A stretch of DNA of 38,170 nt from Phycisphaerae bacterium (GTDB lineage Bacteria; Planctomycetota; Phycisphaerae; Phycisphaerales; SM1A02), in NCBI GenBank assembly GCA_002709295.1, contig PAQL01000031.1, positions 97,769-135,938 on the forward strand, given 5' to 3'. Shown in pieces: positions 14,049 to 22,704 of this stretch (the stretch's first letter is position 1; each line of letters starts with the position of its first letter). The notes below the pieces were generated by a model. It saw only the letters and a list, made by a program, of their open reading frames with translations. It did not search any database and was not told the origin of the DNA. The translations under genes were made by a program, and so were the position numbers.

Positions 14049-14609
14049 CTACACCAGCCCCTGGTCGATCCAGTTCCGTATCGCCGACCAGATCACCGAC
14101 ATGGGCAGGGTCATGGCCTCGGCCAGGTCCATGGTCAGCGCCAGCATCGCCATGTCGTCGTTCAGTGCGATGTGCCGCTCCGTGATGCCGGCCTTCCAGC
14201 GTTCCCACAGGGCCACGTCCTGCGCCTCGTCGAGCACCGGATGCCGGCCCTTGCGCTTGGGCAGTCCGAGGATGTCGCGGCGCAGCGCCACTTCTTGATG
14301 CGTGAGGCCGTAGAACTTGCTGACCATCTCCGTGCTCGCCTCCAGGCGCAGCATGCGGTCCACCGTGGCGATCTCCCGCTCCACGTCGTGCACCTGGCTC
14401 AGCAGCCGCTTCAACACTTCCCGGTTCACTGACACCGAGCACCACGACACCGTGGCATTCACCAGCATGCTCACGAGTTCGGGGTGCTTCAGCGCATCCA
14501 GCTCCTCCTCGCCGAAGCCCATCGCCTTGCAGCGGCGCAACTGCCCGTTGCGCAGGTCATGCAGGGCCTGGGCGATCACGGCCTGGTTGAGTGGGTGCGG
14601 TGCCGACAT
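14049..14609 (-). CDS. DUF2857 domain-containing protein
   Basis: 186 residues, starting at 14609 after GGAGGC. All-helical and soluble; it begins HPLNQAVIAQALHDLRNGQL, and a middle segment FYGLTHQEVALRRDILGLPK has a helix-turn-helix look. DUF2857 proteins occur in the same place, between ParB and the STY4528 replication gene, in related ICEs, and are thought of as maintenance accessory factors; no activity is known to me. Its stop and the STY4528 start lie within 2 bases, so the two are translationally coupled. Confidence 0.85.
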   Translation of the reverse strand: MSAPHPLNQAVIAQALHDLRNGQLRRCKAMGFGEEELDALKHPELVSMLVNATVSWCSVSVNREVLKRLLSQVHDVEREIATVDRMLRLEASTEMVSKFYGLTHQEVALRRDILGLPKRKGRHPVLDEAQDVALWERWKAGITERHIALNDDMAMLALTMDLAEAMTLPMSVIWSAIRNWIDQGLV

Positions 14610-14626
14610 GCGGGAGCCTCCTGCGC

Positions 14627-16291
14627 TCAGGAATCCTGGCTCGCTACGCCGGCTTCCAGATCCAGCAGCCGGCGCGCCAGGCGCAGCAAACGGAACAGCT
14701 TCACCAGCGCAGCATCGCTCAGGCGTGTGGCCGAGCCGCCGTGGCCATGCAGCAGCGCCGCCAGCTCGTCGGCCAGCCGCGCGCGGTCCAATCCATTCGC
14801 GGAGGGCGGAGCCGCACTCAGCACATGCAGCAGGGTCAGCACCGCCCGCGCGAACGCCGGCAGCGCCTTCGCCTGGCCCACGGCCGGTGCCACGCAGACG
14901 AAGCCGATGCCGCCGACGCTGGCCTCAATGTGGTCGGCGACCGCCGCTTCCTCGCCGATCTCGCGCGCGAACTGCGCGATGTGCACGCGCAGGCGATCCG
15001 GCACGTCCAGCCCCGGCTCGACGTACCAGACGTCCGAGATGGGATAGAGCCCGCCGACCTGCACGGGGATCGCACGCAGCGCATCGGCCTCGAAGTCGGG
15101 CAGCTTGTCGCCGAGCTGGTCCGCGACCATCCGCTGGATGGACTGCAGGCGCTCGGTGGTCGGTGCCGGTGTCACGATGTGCCCTTGCAGGCGCTCGTCG
15201 CGTTGCCCGTGCTGGTCCTCCGGCGCTTCGGGCGATGCAAGCGGTGTCGCTGCTGGCGCCGAAGGCGCGACCGGCGTGGTGTCGCGCGGCACAGACGAGG
15301 CGGGTGGCTGCCGAGGCGCGGAGACCGGCGGGGGAGGACCAGCAGGCACGACAGGCGCTGCCGGTGGCGTCGGTGCCGCCGGTTCGCTGGTCAGCGCACG
15401 CTGGCGGCTTTCGCTGTCGTTGATCTCCAGCGCCAGCGTGTCGTAGTCCGCCTCCAGCAGCTCGGCCATCTGGCCGACCAGCTCGTCCTGCACCCGCTGC
15501 GGCGAGAAGTCGTCCGGCTGTGTGTCGAACTGCGTCAGCACGTCCTGAAACAAGGTGGCGAAGTCCACAGTCACGGTGCGGCCCAGCGCACGCCGCTCCC
15601 AGGTGCGCTCGCACGCCTTGCGCAGCACCGCGAGCCGGTCCACCTGATGCCGGCCCAATCCGCCGTACAACAGCGTCGGGATCGCCGGCAGTAGATAGCG
15701 CACCGCATCGTTCATGCGGCTGATGTGTGACTGCGGCACCGGATAGCCGTCGGCAGTCAGTCGCCGCGCGAGTTCGCTCTGCGACAGCGCCTGGCCGCTT
15801 TCCTGCTCGTAGAACTCGCGCGCCTTCTCGATGCCCAACGCCCGCTCGATGAAGGTCAGCCCGCCGCGCAGCTCGTTCTCGGCCAGATGCCCGGTCAGCG
15901 CCACGATTTCGCCGCGCGCCGGCCACGGGCGGAACAGGCACGCAATGCGGAAAAAGCGCTCCTCCTTGGTCTCGCTCCACAACTCGCGCAGGATCGCCAG
16001 CCGCGTGTTGCCGCCGTTGCGAATGATGTAGTGCGCCTCGCCCGGCCTGCGCGTGATCGCGGGGGGCGCGTCCAGCCCACGTTCGCGGATGGACGCCTTG
16101 ATCTCCGCATAGGCCGGGTTGCGCGTCACGCGTGGGTCGTGGTCGTAGGGCCGCAACTGGTCCAGCGTCACCACCATCGGCGTGTCGGCGATGGGGTCGC
16201 TCAAGGTCGCGGCCGAAGGGCCGCTGCGCTCGAAGCCGGTGGCCAGCAGCTTGGCAGCCATGTCCTGCGGCGTCAGCTCAGCCACGGCCAT
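14627..16291 (-). CDS. parB: ParB family partition protein of PFGI-1-class ICEs
   Basis: 554 residues with the start at 16291 (MAVAELTPQ). GGAG is only 2 nt away there; an alternative ATG at 16348 gives 573. The N-terminal ParB/Srx-like domain shows RPYDHDPR (about 47-54) and RNGGNTR (about 91-97, in place of the usual GERR box). A helix-turn-helix follows (ALSQSELARRLTADGYPVPQ, near 175). The region around residues 320-385 is Pro/Ala-rich linker, and the C-terminal ~170 residues are specific to the ICE class. It likely works with ParA to keep or segregate the excised ICE. It overlaps the HicA-like gene by 14 bp. Length and the linker match the ICE family rather than chromosomal ParB (about 290 aa). 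Confidence 0.9.
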   Translation of the reverse strand: MAVAELTPQDMAAKLLATGFERSGPSAATLSDPIADTPMVVTLDQLRPYDHDPRVTRNPAYAEIKASIRERGLDAPPAITRRPGEAHYIIRNGGNTRLAILRELWSETKEERFFRIACLFRPWPARGEIVALTGHLAENELRGGLTFIERALGIEKAREFYEQESGQALSQSELARRLTADGYPVPQSHISRMNDAVRYLLPAIPTLLYGGLGRHQVDRLAVLRKACERTWERRALGRTVTVDFATLFQDVLTQFDTQPDDFSPQRVQDELVGQMAELLEADYDTLALEINDSESRQRALTSEPAAPTPPAAPVVPAGPPPPVSAPRQPPASSVPRDTTPVAPSAPAATPLASPEAPEDQHGQRDERLQGHIVTPAPTTERLQSIQRMVADQLGDKLPDFEADALRAIPVQVGGLYPISDVWYVEPGLDVPDRLRVHIAQFAREIGEEAAVADHIEASVGGIGFVCVAPAVGQAKALPAFARAVLTLLHVLSAAPPSANGLDRARLADELAALLHGHGGSATRLSDAALVKLFRLLRLARRLLDLEAGVASQDS

Positions 16292-16514
16292 TCTCCTGCG
16301 CTTGCCGGTCGGCGCGGCGAAGCTGTGCGCGGGCATTGCGGTCGGCACGGTTGTCGCTCGCCGTCGAGCTGGTGTAGATCGACGCGCAGCCTTGCTTCGT
16401 GAATTTCAGGTGCCCGCCGGACGTGCGAACCACGCGCCAGCCTTCGCCCAGCGCGAACTCGATCAGCGCGCGCAGCCGTTCGCGGCCGCGCGCCAGTTCA
16501 TGCGCGCTCGCCAT
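16278..16514 (-). CDS. HicA-like small protein inside the par operon
   Basis: 78 residues from an ATG at 16514. The segment LIEFALGEGWRVVRTSGGHLKFTKQG followed by a Thr/Ser-rich turn and an Arg-rich helix fits the double-stranded-RNA-binding-like fold of HicA/YcfA mRNA interferases. The histidine in SGGHLKF sits where the HicA catalytic histidine lies. The gene overlaps parA by 17 bp and parB by 14 bp, so it is expressed with them. No HicB antitoxin is adjacent. It may therefore be a domesticated RNA-binding member rather than a toxin; that is inference. Confidence 0.78.
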   Translation of the reverse strand: MASAHELARGRERLRALIEFALGEGWRVVRTSGGHLKFTKQGCASIYTSSTASDNRADRNARAQLRRADRQAQENGRG

Positions 16515-17364
16515 GGCCGGCCCCTCCCGCATCGGCCCGACCGGTGACCAGCGCGAAGCGCTCCCGCCACACGGGGAACAGTTCGCCGGCCAGCGTGCGC
16601 ATGGTCTCCAACGCCGCGGGCGCCGTGCGCCCAGCCGGCTGCCGGTACTCCACCCGGTGCACCGGCAATCCTCGTGTCGCAGCGCGCGGATAGGCTTCGA
16701 TGGCCGGTACGTCGGTGCCCAGCACCTGCACGCCGGCCTGTTCCTGAAACACCTGTCGCAGCGCCTGCTGGACCAGCCGCGCATTCGACGACACAGGATG
16801 CACACGGTTGATGAGCAGACGCAGCGGCGGCGGCTCGATGCCCAGGTGCCGATACGGCGCGATGTCCTCGATCAGCTGCAGCGTGCCGCGCCGCAGCTCG
16901 CGCGCCGCGAGGATCTCCGGCGTCACCGGCGACAGCGCCAGGTCGGACGCCAGCACCGCCATCTCCAGCAGCACGCTGCGCGCGCCCTGGGTGTCGACCA
17001 GCAGCAAGTCATAGTGCGTGCGGAAGACGGGAAGCAAATGGCGCAGTCGCAGGCGCCCATCCGGTGCGTGCAGCAGCAGCGTGTTCAGTTCGCCGCGGTC
17101 GTCGTTGGAGAGCACCAGGTCCAGGCCCGCGATCGCGGTGCGCGACACCAGTTGCTCGATGCGCCGTTCGTTGAAGGCCAGCATCTCGTAGATGCCGCCG
17201 GGCGCGCGCACGTCCAGCGTGAAGTAGCTCGACAGCGTGGGCTGCACGTCCAGATCCAGCAGCAGCACGCGCAGCCCGGCATCGGCGATGAAGCCGCCCA
17301 GGTTGGCCGCCGTCGTGGTCTTGCCCACGCCGCCCTTGGTCGAAATGATGGACACCACCTGCAT
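16498..17364 (-). CDS. parA: ParA family partition ATPase (Soj-like)
   Basis: 288 residues, with the ATG at 17364 chosen over one at 17388 because GAGGAGA lies correctly before it. It has the deviant Walker A motif KGGVGKTT (10-17), a Walker B-like LLLVDTQGA at about 125, and the family's LRLLINRVHP strand. It is a ParA/MinD-type ATPase that binds DNA and moves ParB-DNA complexes; in clc/PFGI-1 ICEs Soj is needed for maintenance of the excised circle (family knowledge). First of the parA-hicA-parB series; the short upstream alpA gene is 40 bp away and probably in the same transcript. Confidence 0.95.
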   Translation of the reverse strand: MQVVSIISTKGGVGKTTTAANLGGFIADAGLRVLLLDLDVQPTLSSYFTLDVRAPGGIYEMLAFNERRIEQLVSRTAIAGLDLVLSNDDRGELNTLLLHAPDGRLRLRHLLPVFRTHYDLLLVDTQGARSVLLEMAVLASDLALSPVTPEILAARELRRGTLQLIEDIAPYRHLGIEPPPLRLLINRVHPVSSNARLVQQALRQVFQEQAGVQVLGTDVPAIEAYPRAATRGLPVHRVEYRQPAGRTAPAALETMRTLAGELFPVWRERFALVTGRADAGGAGHGERA

Positions 17365-17404
17365 GAGCTTCTCCTCGTCGAATGGCATGAACCGAGAAGA
17401 AGCG

Positions 17405-17623
17405 TCAGGCGCGTTCTTTGAGGCGATCAGCGATCCACTGTTCGATCTCCACCGAGTCCCAGCCCACCGCGCGCACGCCCAGGCGCAGCGCCTTGGGGAA
17501 CTTGCCTTCCTTCATCAGGCTGTAGATGTGCGCGCGCTTGAAGCCGGTCTTGGCTTCGACCTCGGCGCGGCGCAGGATGCGGTGCTCGGGCGGCAAGGCC
17601 GGCGCGATGGTCTGCGAAGACAT
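17405..17623 (-). CDS. alpA: AlpA family DNA-binding regulator
   Basis: 72 residues from an ATG at 17623, after GGAGTGCC. It is a small MerR/excisionase-type winged helix: ILRRAEVEAKTGFKRAHIYSL, KFPKALRLGVRAVGW, IEQWIADRL, the exact AlpA pattern. AlpA-like proteins act as regulators or excisionases in phages and ICEs. As the first gene before parA it could control the maintenance operon. Its upstream region holds a perfect 14-bp palindrome and a direct repeat, probable operator sites. Confidence 0.92.
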   Translation of the reverse strand: MSSQTIAPALPPEHRILRRAEVEAKTGFKRAHIYSLMKEGKFPKALRLGVRAVGWDSVEIEQWIADRLKERA

Positions 17624-17698
17624 GAGAGGCACTCCTTGACGCTCGATGGCGTTGTTCAGAAAGTGCCTCGCATTCCACATGCTGCTGCTGCGGAATTC

Positions 17699-17733
17699 AC
17701 TGCAACTGCAGAACACGCAACTGCAATTGCAGT
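17699..17733. promoter_or_regulatory. Candidate operator upstream of alpA
   Basis: ACTGCAATTGCAGT (17720-17733) is a perfect 14-bp palindrome. GCAACTGCA occurs directly at 17702-17710 and 17717-17725, 15 bp apart, and the first copy is itself nearly palindromic (CTGCAACTGCAG). The block lies 76-110 bp before the alpA start, inside a 124-bp spacer, and could bind AlpA or another regulator. Confidence 0.6.
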
Positions 17734-17747
17734 CTGCTGTTACAGGC

Positions 17748-18503
17748 TCAGCGCGATGCCTCCAGGTGGCGACGCGCCTGTGCCAGCTTGCTCCACAGCG
17801 TCCGCTCGCTGATGCCGGGCCGCCCTTCATGGTGGGCCAGTAGCGCACTGACCACCGCATCCATGTTGCGGAAGGACGAGTAGGCAGAGCCCGCGGGGGA
17901 CTTGCCCAACAGCAATGTCAGCAGGCCGCCGATGATGTTCAGGTAGGTCGATTCGCTGCGCAGGCCCGGCTCACGCGCATCGCCCTCTCGGATGCGAATG
18001 GCATGCTCCTTCGCCAACGCTTCGTGCTGCGCCTTCAGCGCCGTATGCAGTTGTGCGAGTTCGGCAAGCTGCAGCTTGGCGGCCTCGCGATCGGCCAGCA
18101 ACACGTTCAGCATGGCGACGCTCACCGCAGGGTGCAGTTCGCGCTCGATGCCGTCGAACAGGAACGGAGGCCGCTCACCGGGGTAGTAATGCGACATCCA
18201 CGCCTTCAGGTCGACGTGGCGCACGATCAACGCAGGATCGTCGAGTGCGGGGCGCTGAGATTCCTGCGCCATGCCTGCCTTGCCATAAGAAAGTTCATCG
18301 TGTGCCAGTGCGTCGAAGATGCGCTCGGAAAAAAGGCGCAGTAAGGGCCAGCGCGGAAAGTCGTTCGGCTCGGGCATGGCCCGTGGCCCGAGCGTTTCAA
18401 GAATCCGCGGCTCAAAGCGCAACAGGCCCGCCCAACGGATGGCCGCCTCGATCGGGCGGTAGTAGATCCTGGCGCCAAAGGCAAGGCAACTCGATTTCTC
18501 CAT
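17748..18503 (-). CDS. ICE-end protein of unknown function with coiled coil (251 aa)
   Basis: Start placed at 18503 (MEKSSCLAFGARIYY); no strong ribosome site is visible there, nor at the ATG further upstream (18608), so the N-terminus is uncertain. The protein has a helical coiled segment in the middle (LADREAAKLQLAELAQLHTA, about 145-165) and a conserved C-terminal block (TYLNIIGGLLTLLLGKSPAG, about 190-210, then a basic helix SERTLWSKLAQARRHLEA). That C-terminal block recurs in uncharacterised ICE and prophage proteins. It is the last gene of the core before the cargo. Function unknown. Confidence 0.72.
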   Translation of the reverse strand: MEKSSCLAFGARIYYRPIEAAIRWAGLLRFEPRILETLGPRAMPEPNDFPRWPLLRLFSERIFDALAHDELSYGKAGMAQESQRPALDDPALIVRHVDLKAWMSHYYPGERPPFLFDGIERELHPAVSVAMLNVLLADREAAKLQLAELAQLHTALKAQHEALAKEHAIRIREGDAREPGLRSESTYLNIIGGLLTLLLGKSPAGSAYSSFRNMDAVVSALLAHHEGRPGISERTLWSKLAQARRHLEASR

Positions 18504-19057
18504 GTCGCGTGCGTCCCATCGTCGGATCGAACTCCGGCAGACGCGCACCGCCCAAGTGGGCGAGGCGATTGCCCAGAAATCCGGATGAAGCGCAGGGCCG
18601 GCCGGCATCGTGGAAGGAGGCGTTGCATCGGCGCTGACGGCCGGCCAAGGGCAAACTACATCTTGCTACGCTTGAAACTCCTCAACCATAATGCGGGCGC
18701 TTTGCCTTTGGACCGGCACGCGGCTTGGTGGTCGCGCTCCCCTGGAATCAAGCATGGGTGCCGCGCTTTACCCGAAACCTGGTCAAAGTTTTCCGTAGGA
18801 ATTCCAACGGCGTAAAGTGCCAATGCGTCAATCGGATGAGCCGGTTTGCAACCAGCAAAAGCTCATGCGTTCCGCGTCAGTGAAATGACCGCGGCGGCGA
18901 GCCCGCAGGCGGGTGCTGGAGTACAGAAGGGCGCAGCAATTGCGTCGAAACTGGAATCAGTACAGCGCATGAGCCATGCAGATCGGGTCAGCCGCAAGAC
19001 CAAAAATGAATCGCGCAATCCGAGAAAACTAGCCGCGCACCTTCCGATAGATCCGCG
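18504..19057. other. 554-bp stretch without a convincing gene between ICE core and cargo
   Basis: A plus-strand frame (18846-19088) starts with TTG, has no ribosome site and overlaps the end of the LysR gene, so I do not call it. I see no tRNA, no IS end and no strong terminator. The upstream control of the 251-aa gene must lie here, but no clear promoter boxes stand out. Confidence 0.4.
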
Positions 19058-19969
19058 TCAGATCGCGCGTGATGTGCTTGCGTCCTGATGGCATACACGT
19101 TCGGCGCGTTCGATGAACCGCTGCAACGGCTCCGTCATACCACCCTCGGTTCGTAACAGATAGGTGGTTATCGATGCGCTCTGATCGGCCAACGGGCGGA
19201 CAACAACATCCGCCGGCTGGCAAGTTGCCAAGTGCGCGGCAGTGGAAAAACCTAGCCCGTACCCTGCGGCCACCAACGTCAGCATCAGCCCGTGAGAAGC
19301 GGCGTACTCGGCCACAATCGGTTGGACATCGACAGAGCGGAACAGTCGTTCGCTCTGCCGACCGCAACCTTGGCATGCCCGTGGATCACAAAGTACCAGC
19401 GGATAGCTCACCACTTCCTGCAACGGCACTTCCTTGAAGGCTACAAGCGGGTGCCGTGCGGGCAGGAGCACTACCAAGGGGTCGGCCCACAACGGCTGAG
19501 CAATGATCCCGGCCTCCACTTCATCGACCATTGCAAAGCCGGCGTCGAACAGATCCGCGTTCAGCCCCTGCACGAGTTCGGTCAGCGGTACTTCGGAGAG
19601 CCGGATGTTTACCTGCGGCGACTCTTCGCGGCACAGCGCAAGCAGTGCTGATAGCCTCGCCCGCCCTATGTCTCTCGACAGCGCGATGCGCAAAGTGCCC
19701 TGAAAACCGGAGGCAGCAGCCTTCGCTCTGGCCACTGCCTGCTCAACGCTCAACATGACGCGGCGGGCGTCCTCCAAGAAGACTCGCCCTGCCCAGGTCA
19801 GGGTTGCGCCACGCGGCGTGCGACTGAGCAACGTCACGCCTAGAGTTGTCTCCAGCTTGCGGATCGTGCGTGATAGGGGAGATTGTTCTATGTGCAGCCG
19901 CCGAGCGGCTCGACCGAAGTGCAGTTCCTCGGCTACAGCAATGAAGCAGCGAAGATGACGTAAGTTCAT
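19058..19969 (-). CDS. LysR family transcriptional regulator
   Basis: 303 residues, start at 19969 (MNLRHLRCFIAVAEEL). The N-terminal winged helix covers about residues 1-60 (GRAARRLHIEQSPLSRTIRK). A substrate-binding domain follows, with LRIALSRDIGRARLSALLAL and a cysteine pair CQGCGR. It belongs to the same LysR subfamily as the genes at 20205 (broken) and 33380. The effector is unknown. Its divergent neighbour is the decayed copy, so it may once have controlled a gene that is gone, or serve the efflux operon. An intact ICE cargo regulator. Confidence 0.93.
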   Translation of the reverse strand: MNLRHLRCFIAVAEELHFGRAARRLHIEQSPLSRTIRKLETTLGVTLLSRTPRGATLTWAGRVFLEDARRVMLSVEQAVARAKAAASGFQGTLRIALSRDIGRARLSALLALCREESPQVNIRLSEVPLTELVQGLNADLFDAGFAMVDEVEAGIIAQPLWADPLVVLLPARHPLVAFKEVPLQEVVSYPLVLCDPRACQGCGRQSERLFRSVDVQPIVAEYAASHGLMLTLVAAGYGLGFSTAAHLATCQPADVVVRPLADQSASITTYLLRTEGGMTEPLQRFIERAERVCHQDASTSRAI

Positions 19970-20204
19970 GCGCAGTCCTTCGTGACGTGACCAGTCCTTA
20001 TGATCGTAGGGAGCCGCATGCGTGCGGAGAAGAGGCCGGCATGTCTTGCAGCGGCTGCCGTCGCCGGCTCACAGCACGCGGGCAATGGTGTCCGGAGTTA
20101 TTGCAACGCTGCTTGAACGCGGGCGGCGGTCATGGCGGATGGCTAGCTAGAGCACTCGCGCCAGCGCGCCTCGGCTATCTTCTGTGGCCGCAGCGACCCG
20201 AGGA
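19970..20204. other. Spacer between divergent LysR genes
   Basis: No gene recognised. It should contain the promoter of the LysR gene and the decayed start of the next. A fragment near 20030-20150 has a coding look on the plus strand but is stopped repeatedly. Confidence 0.35.
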
Positions 20205-20968
20205 AGACAGTCGCGGCGTCTTACGTCACTCCCCGAGGGCGAGCGATTTGGTCTGTCGACACGGGCGGCGGCGCAGCGTCTGAAGTTCGCGCCAGCGGGC
20301 ATCGCGCCGGATGAACTGTCGATGGGCATGTTCGGCGAATTCGAGATCGCCACCTGTAACCGCGCTGCTGAAGCACTGCGGCCGGAGCAGTCGCAGCAAG
20401 CGGCTGACGCGGGCGGACAAGCAATTCCTGCAACATGTGCCGCGCCTCTTCACTGCCTTGCAGCAAGCCCGCGACAGCGTGAGGGGAGCGGCCAACGGCT
20501 TTCACGGTCAGCAACGCATTACGCTGTCCGATGGCATCACCCCGTCGCGCTTGCCGACCTTGCTGGCGTTAAGCTGGCAGGAGGAGCCCGACGTCGAGTT
20601 GCGCCTGTTCGAGGTGTCACTGTCGCAGCAAATCAAGGGGCTGCATGGCGATCTGTATGACCTAGGGCCCAGTCTGGTGAAGTGGGTGACGACATCGTGG
20701 CTAAGGCGCTTTGGAGCGCCCCCCCTCATGGTCGCGGCGCCGGCATGGCATCCGCTGCTCAAGCACAAACGTATCTCACTGGACGAGGTGCTGCGTTATC
20801 CGCTGGTGCTGGTGACCCACATGCATACGGGAGTCATGAACGTCAGATCCAACGAGTGCTGCCGCGGGTGAAGCAGGAACCCGTGATCGCTGCACGGGTG
20901 GCTTCCTGGGAACCTGAAACGCGTCGAGGTATATTGATTGGACAGAAGCTAGTCTTCCGTCAACAGGT
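20205..20968 (+). pseudogene. Decayed LysR family regulator
   Basis: Pieces of a LysR protein appear in order but in different frames. First is a helix-turn-helix remnant (LSTRAAAQRLKF near 20250). Then comes the dimerisation helix and domain start (FLQHVPRLFTALQQARDSVR, NGFHGQQRITLSDGITPSRL), LFEVSLSQQIKGLHGDLYDL and LSLDEVLRYPLVL-like text to about 20820, then HERQIQRVLPRVKQEPVI in another frame. Each piece aligns by eye with the intact LysR genes at 19058 and 33380. Several frameshifts and a lost second helix of the HTH make it non-functional. Confidence 0.8.
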
Positions 20969-20982
20969 GTAGCCATCCCTTG

Positions 20983-21456
20983 CTAGCGGCTTCCATAGAA
21001 CTTTTCCACGAACGAGCGACGGTAACTCTGGTGGCAGGCTAGGCAGCTTTGCTGGGTCTTGGAGAAAGCCGCGATGACTGCTTGGCCGTCATTCCGCTGT
21101 GCAGCCTCGCCCATGGCGGTCGCGGCGTCATGGACCTGTCCATCAAGACCCCGAAACTTTCCAGCGTCTGCCCCAAGCCAAGCAAGGATGCGCATCTTTT
21201 CCGACATGGGCGGCTCGGCATGCTTGGCGATTCGTGGTGCTAGCTCGGCGACCAGCGGCCAGTCTTCTTTGGAGATCGCGCCCGTGACGGCTTGCATGTC
21301 GCGACCGAGTCTTTCCATTATGGTACGAAGCGCCATTGGCTTTGCCGCCTCTACGGACTGCGCACCGAGTGCCGTGGCGAAGGTTGCCAAGAGCACGGAC
21401 AGCGGGACGGTGAAAAACGATCTGGGTTTCAAGGGCTGGTTCACGAATTTCTCCAT
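20983..21456 (-). CDS. Cytochrome c' family protein
   Basis: 157 residues from an ATG at 21456. A GTG at 21444 has a better ribosome site (GGAG, 6 nt) and may be the true start. The N-terminal signal peptide (about 12-35, SFFTVPLSVLLATFATALGA) sends it to the periplasm. The mature part is a four-helix bundle ending with the heme motif CLACHQSYR near the C-terminus, the layout of cytochrome c' (usual length about 150). Such proteins bind NO or act in stress redox reactions. It is the last gene of the long minus-strand operon, 48 bp after the LpxR stop, so co-expression is likely. Confidence 0.9.
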   Translation of the reverse strand: MEKFVNQPLKPRSFFTVPLSVLLATFATALGAQSVEAAKPMALRTIMERLGRDMQAVTGAISKEDWPLVAELAPRIAKHAEPPMSEKMRILAWLGADAGKFRGLDGQVHDAATAMGEAAQRNDGQAVIAAFSKTQQSCLACHQSYRRSFVEKFYGSR

Positions 21457-21504
21457 TGATGTTGTGACGAATGCTTTGGGTCTAACGATTGGTTGCAGGT
21501 GTCC

Positions 21505-22704
21505 TCAAAATTCCAGACTCAGCGCGATCGATCCGAATGCGTGATGGCCCGCCTGCTGGTCGAACTCGCGGGTTCTCCAAACGCGCATCACGGCGAGCCG
21601 TACGCCACGTCCAGCAACGATCCATTGGCTACTGATGCCGAGAGCTGCTTGCGCGATCCAAGGCCGCCGGCTGACGTGATGGCTATGCCGGAACATGTTT
21701 CCGTCGAGTGAGAAGTCCCAGGCGACGGCTTTACCCTCCAGATTCAGGAAGACATGTGCCCCAGGTTTGGGCGCCAGGACCGACTGCGGCGTTGTCGTGC
21801 GCAGATCGGCAACACCAGAGGGCGGGCGGTTCTCTGCGCCAGGGCGGATCGGATAGCTGCCGAAGTCGTTCGGTATATTCCAGCCCGCGCGAAACTCCAC
21901 GCCGGTACTGGCGGCGGTTTCGATGTTTCCGACCCGCAGGGCATAGCTGCCGATCACGTCGCTGCCCCATCCAGGGCGGACCGCACCCTCCATGTACGGC
22001 TTGAACTTGCGGTCCATGGCCATCTGAAACGCCGGCTCGTTGCGCAACTGGTTGTCCCAGCCGCGAAATCGCTCAATGCCGCGTGCCCGATGCACCAGAT
22101 CCTGAGATTGCTCGGCCAGCGACCAGGGGCCGATCACGCCCAGGGTCAGCTCACGCACGTCAAGCATTTCGTAGCTGGCGGCTTGTGGGTGGATGCGGCG
22201 ATTCCACGCCAAACCCAGGTAGAGCAAACCAGCGTACGGTCGGTCATCTGGAATCACGTCGGTGCGCGTCTTGTTCTCGGGCGTGTACATGGACTGGCCA
22301 AAGCGCACGACGAGGTTTTGCGACGATGTCTGGGCGCCGGAATCGCGCCAGAACCCGGGATCAGCCCAGCCGATGAAGCGGGCGTACAAACCAATCGGCT
22401 GAGGCAGGCACTCCGGACGGAGCCCGCCTTGCAGATCACGTGAGACTGCTGTTAGCGCGACACCGTTGGTGTAGTTGCGATCGGAGCCGGTGAACAAATC
22501 GTTCTCCAGACGCAGGGTGCCGCCCCGCCAGCGCAGGGATTGCTCTGGCGAGCAGGAGGGAGGATTTGCAGAGAGTGAGACTTCGGAACCAAAAGCAGAA
22601 ATCGGGCTGAACAATGCACCCGCAATCAACAAGATGACGCACTGCATCGGCTGCCGCACCTTGGTGCCGCGCAGGCTCCAGCGATACCCGCCGATGCCAA
22701 TCAT
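21505..22704 (-). CDS. Lipid A deacylase LpxR family outer-membrane protein (DUF2219)
   Basis: 399 residues if started at 22704 by ATGA overlap with the LOG gene. A second ATG 19 codons in (22647) begins directly at a signal peptide (MQCVILLIAGALFSPISAFG) and may be the true start. LpxR removes the 3'-acyloxyacyl group of lipid A in the outer membrane. The family signature appears as RLENDLFTGSDRNYTNG (about 65-81, with Asn/Asp of the active site) and DDRPYAG later. Aromatic-rich amphipathic strands and a C-terminal Phe (IALSLEF) fit a beta-barrel. Its position in an efflux operon links pump expression to outer-membrane remodelling. Confidence 0.88.
   Translation of the reverse strand: MIGIGGYRWSLRGTKVRQPMQCVILLIAGALFSPISAFGSEVSLSANPPSCSPEQSLRWRGGTLRLENDLFTGSDRNYTNGVALTAVSRDLQGGLRPECLPQPIGLYARFIGWADPGFWRDSGAQTSSQNLVVRFGQSMYTPENKTRTDVIPDDRPYAGLLYLGLAWNRRIHPQAASYEMLDVRELTLGVIGPWSLAEQSQDLVHRARGIERFRGWDNQLRNEPAFQMAMDRKFKPYMEGAVRPGWGSDVIGSYALRVGNIETAASTGVEFRAGWNIPNDFGSYPIRPGAENRPPSGVADLRTTTPQSVLAPKPGAHVFLNLEGKAVAWDFSLDGNMFRHSHHVSRRPWIAQAALGISSQWIVAGRGVRLAVMRVWRTREFDQQAGHHAFGSIALSLEF

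Noticed and set aside
14047-14445. N-terminal extension of the STY4528 protein
   Set aside because: It overlaps the whole second half of the DUF2857 gene in another frame; the ATG at 14046 directly follows the DUF2857 stop.
16278-16514. A HicAB toxin-antitoxin pair
   Set aside because: Only a HicA-like part is present; both neighbours are clearly parA and parB, and no HicB-like protein is adjacent.
18846-19088. 80-codon plus-strand frame
   Set aside because: TTG start, no ribosome site, overlaps the end of the LysR gene, no recognised family.
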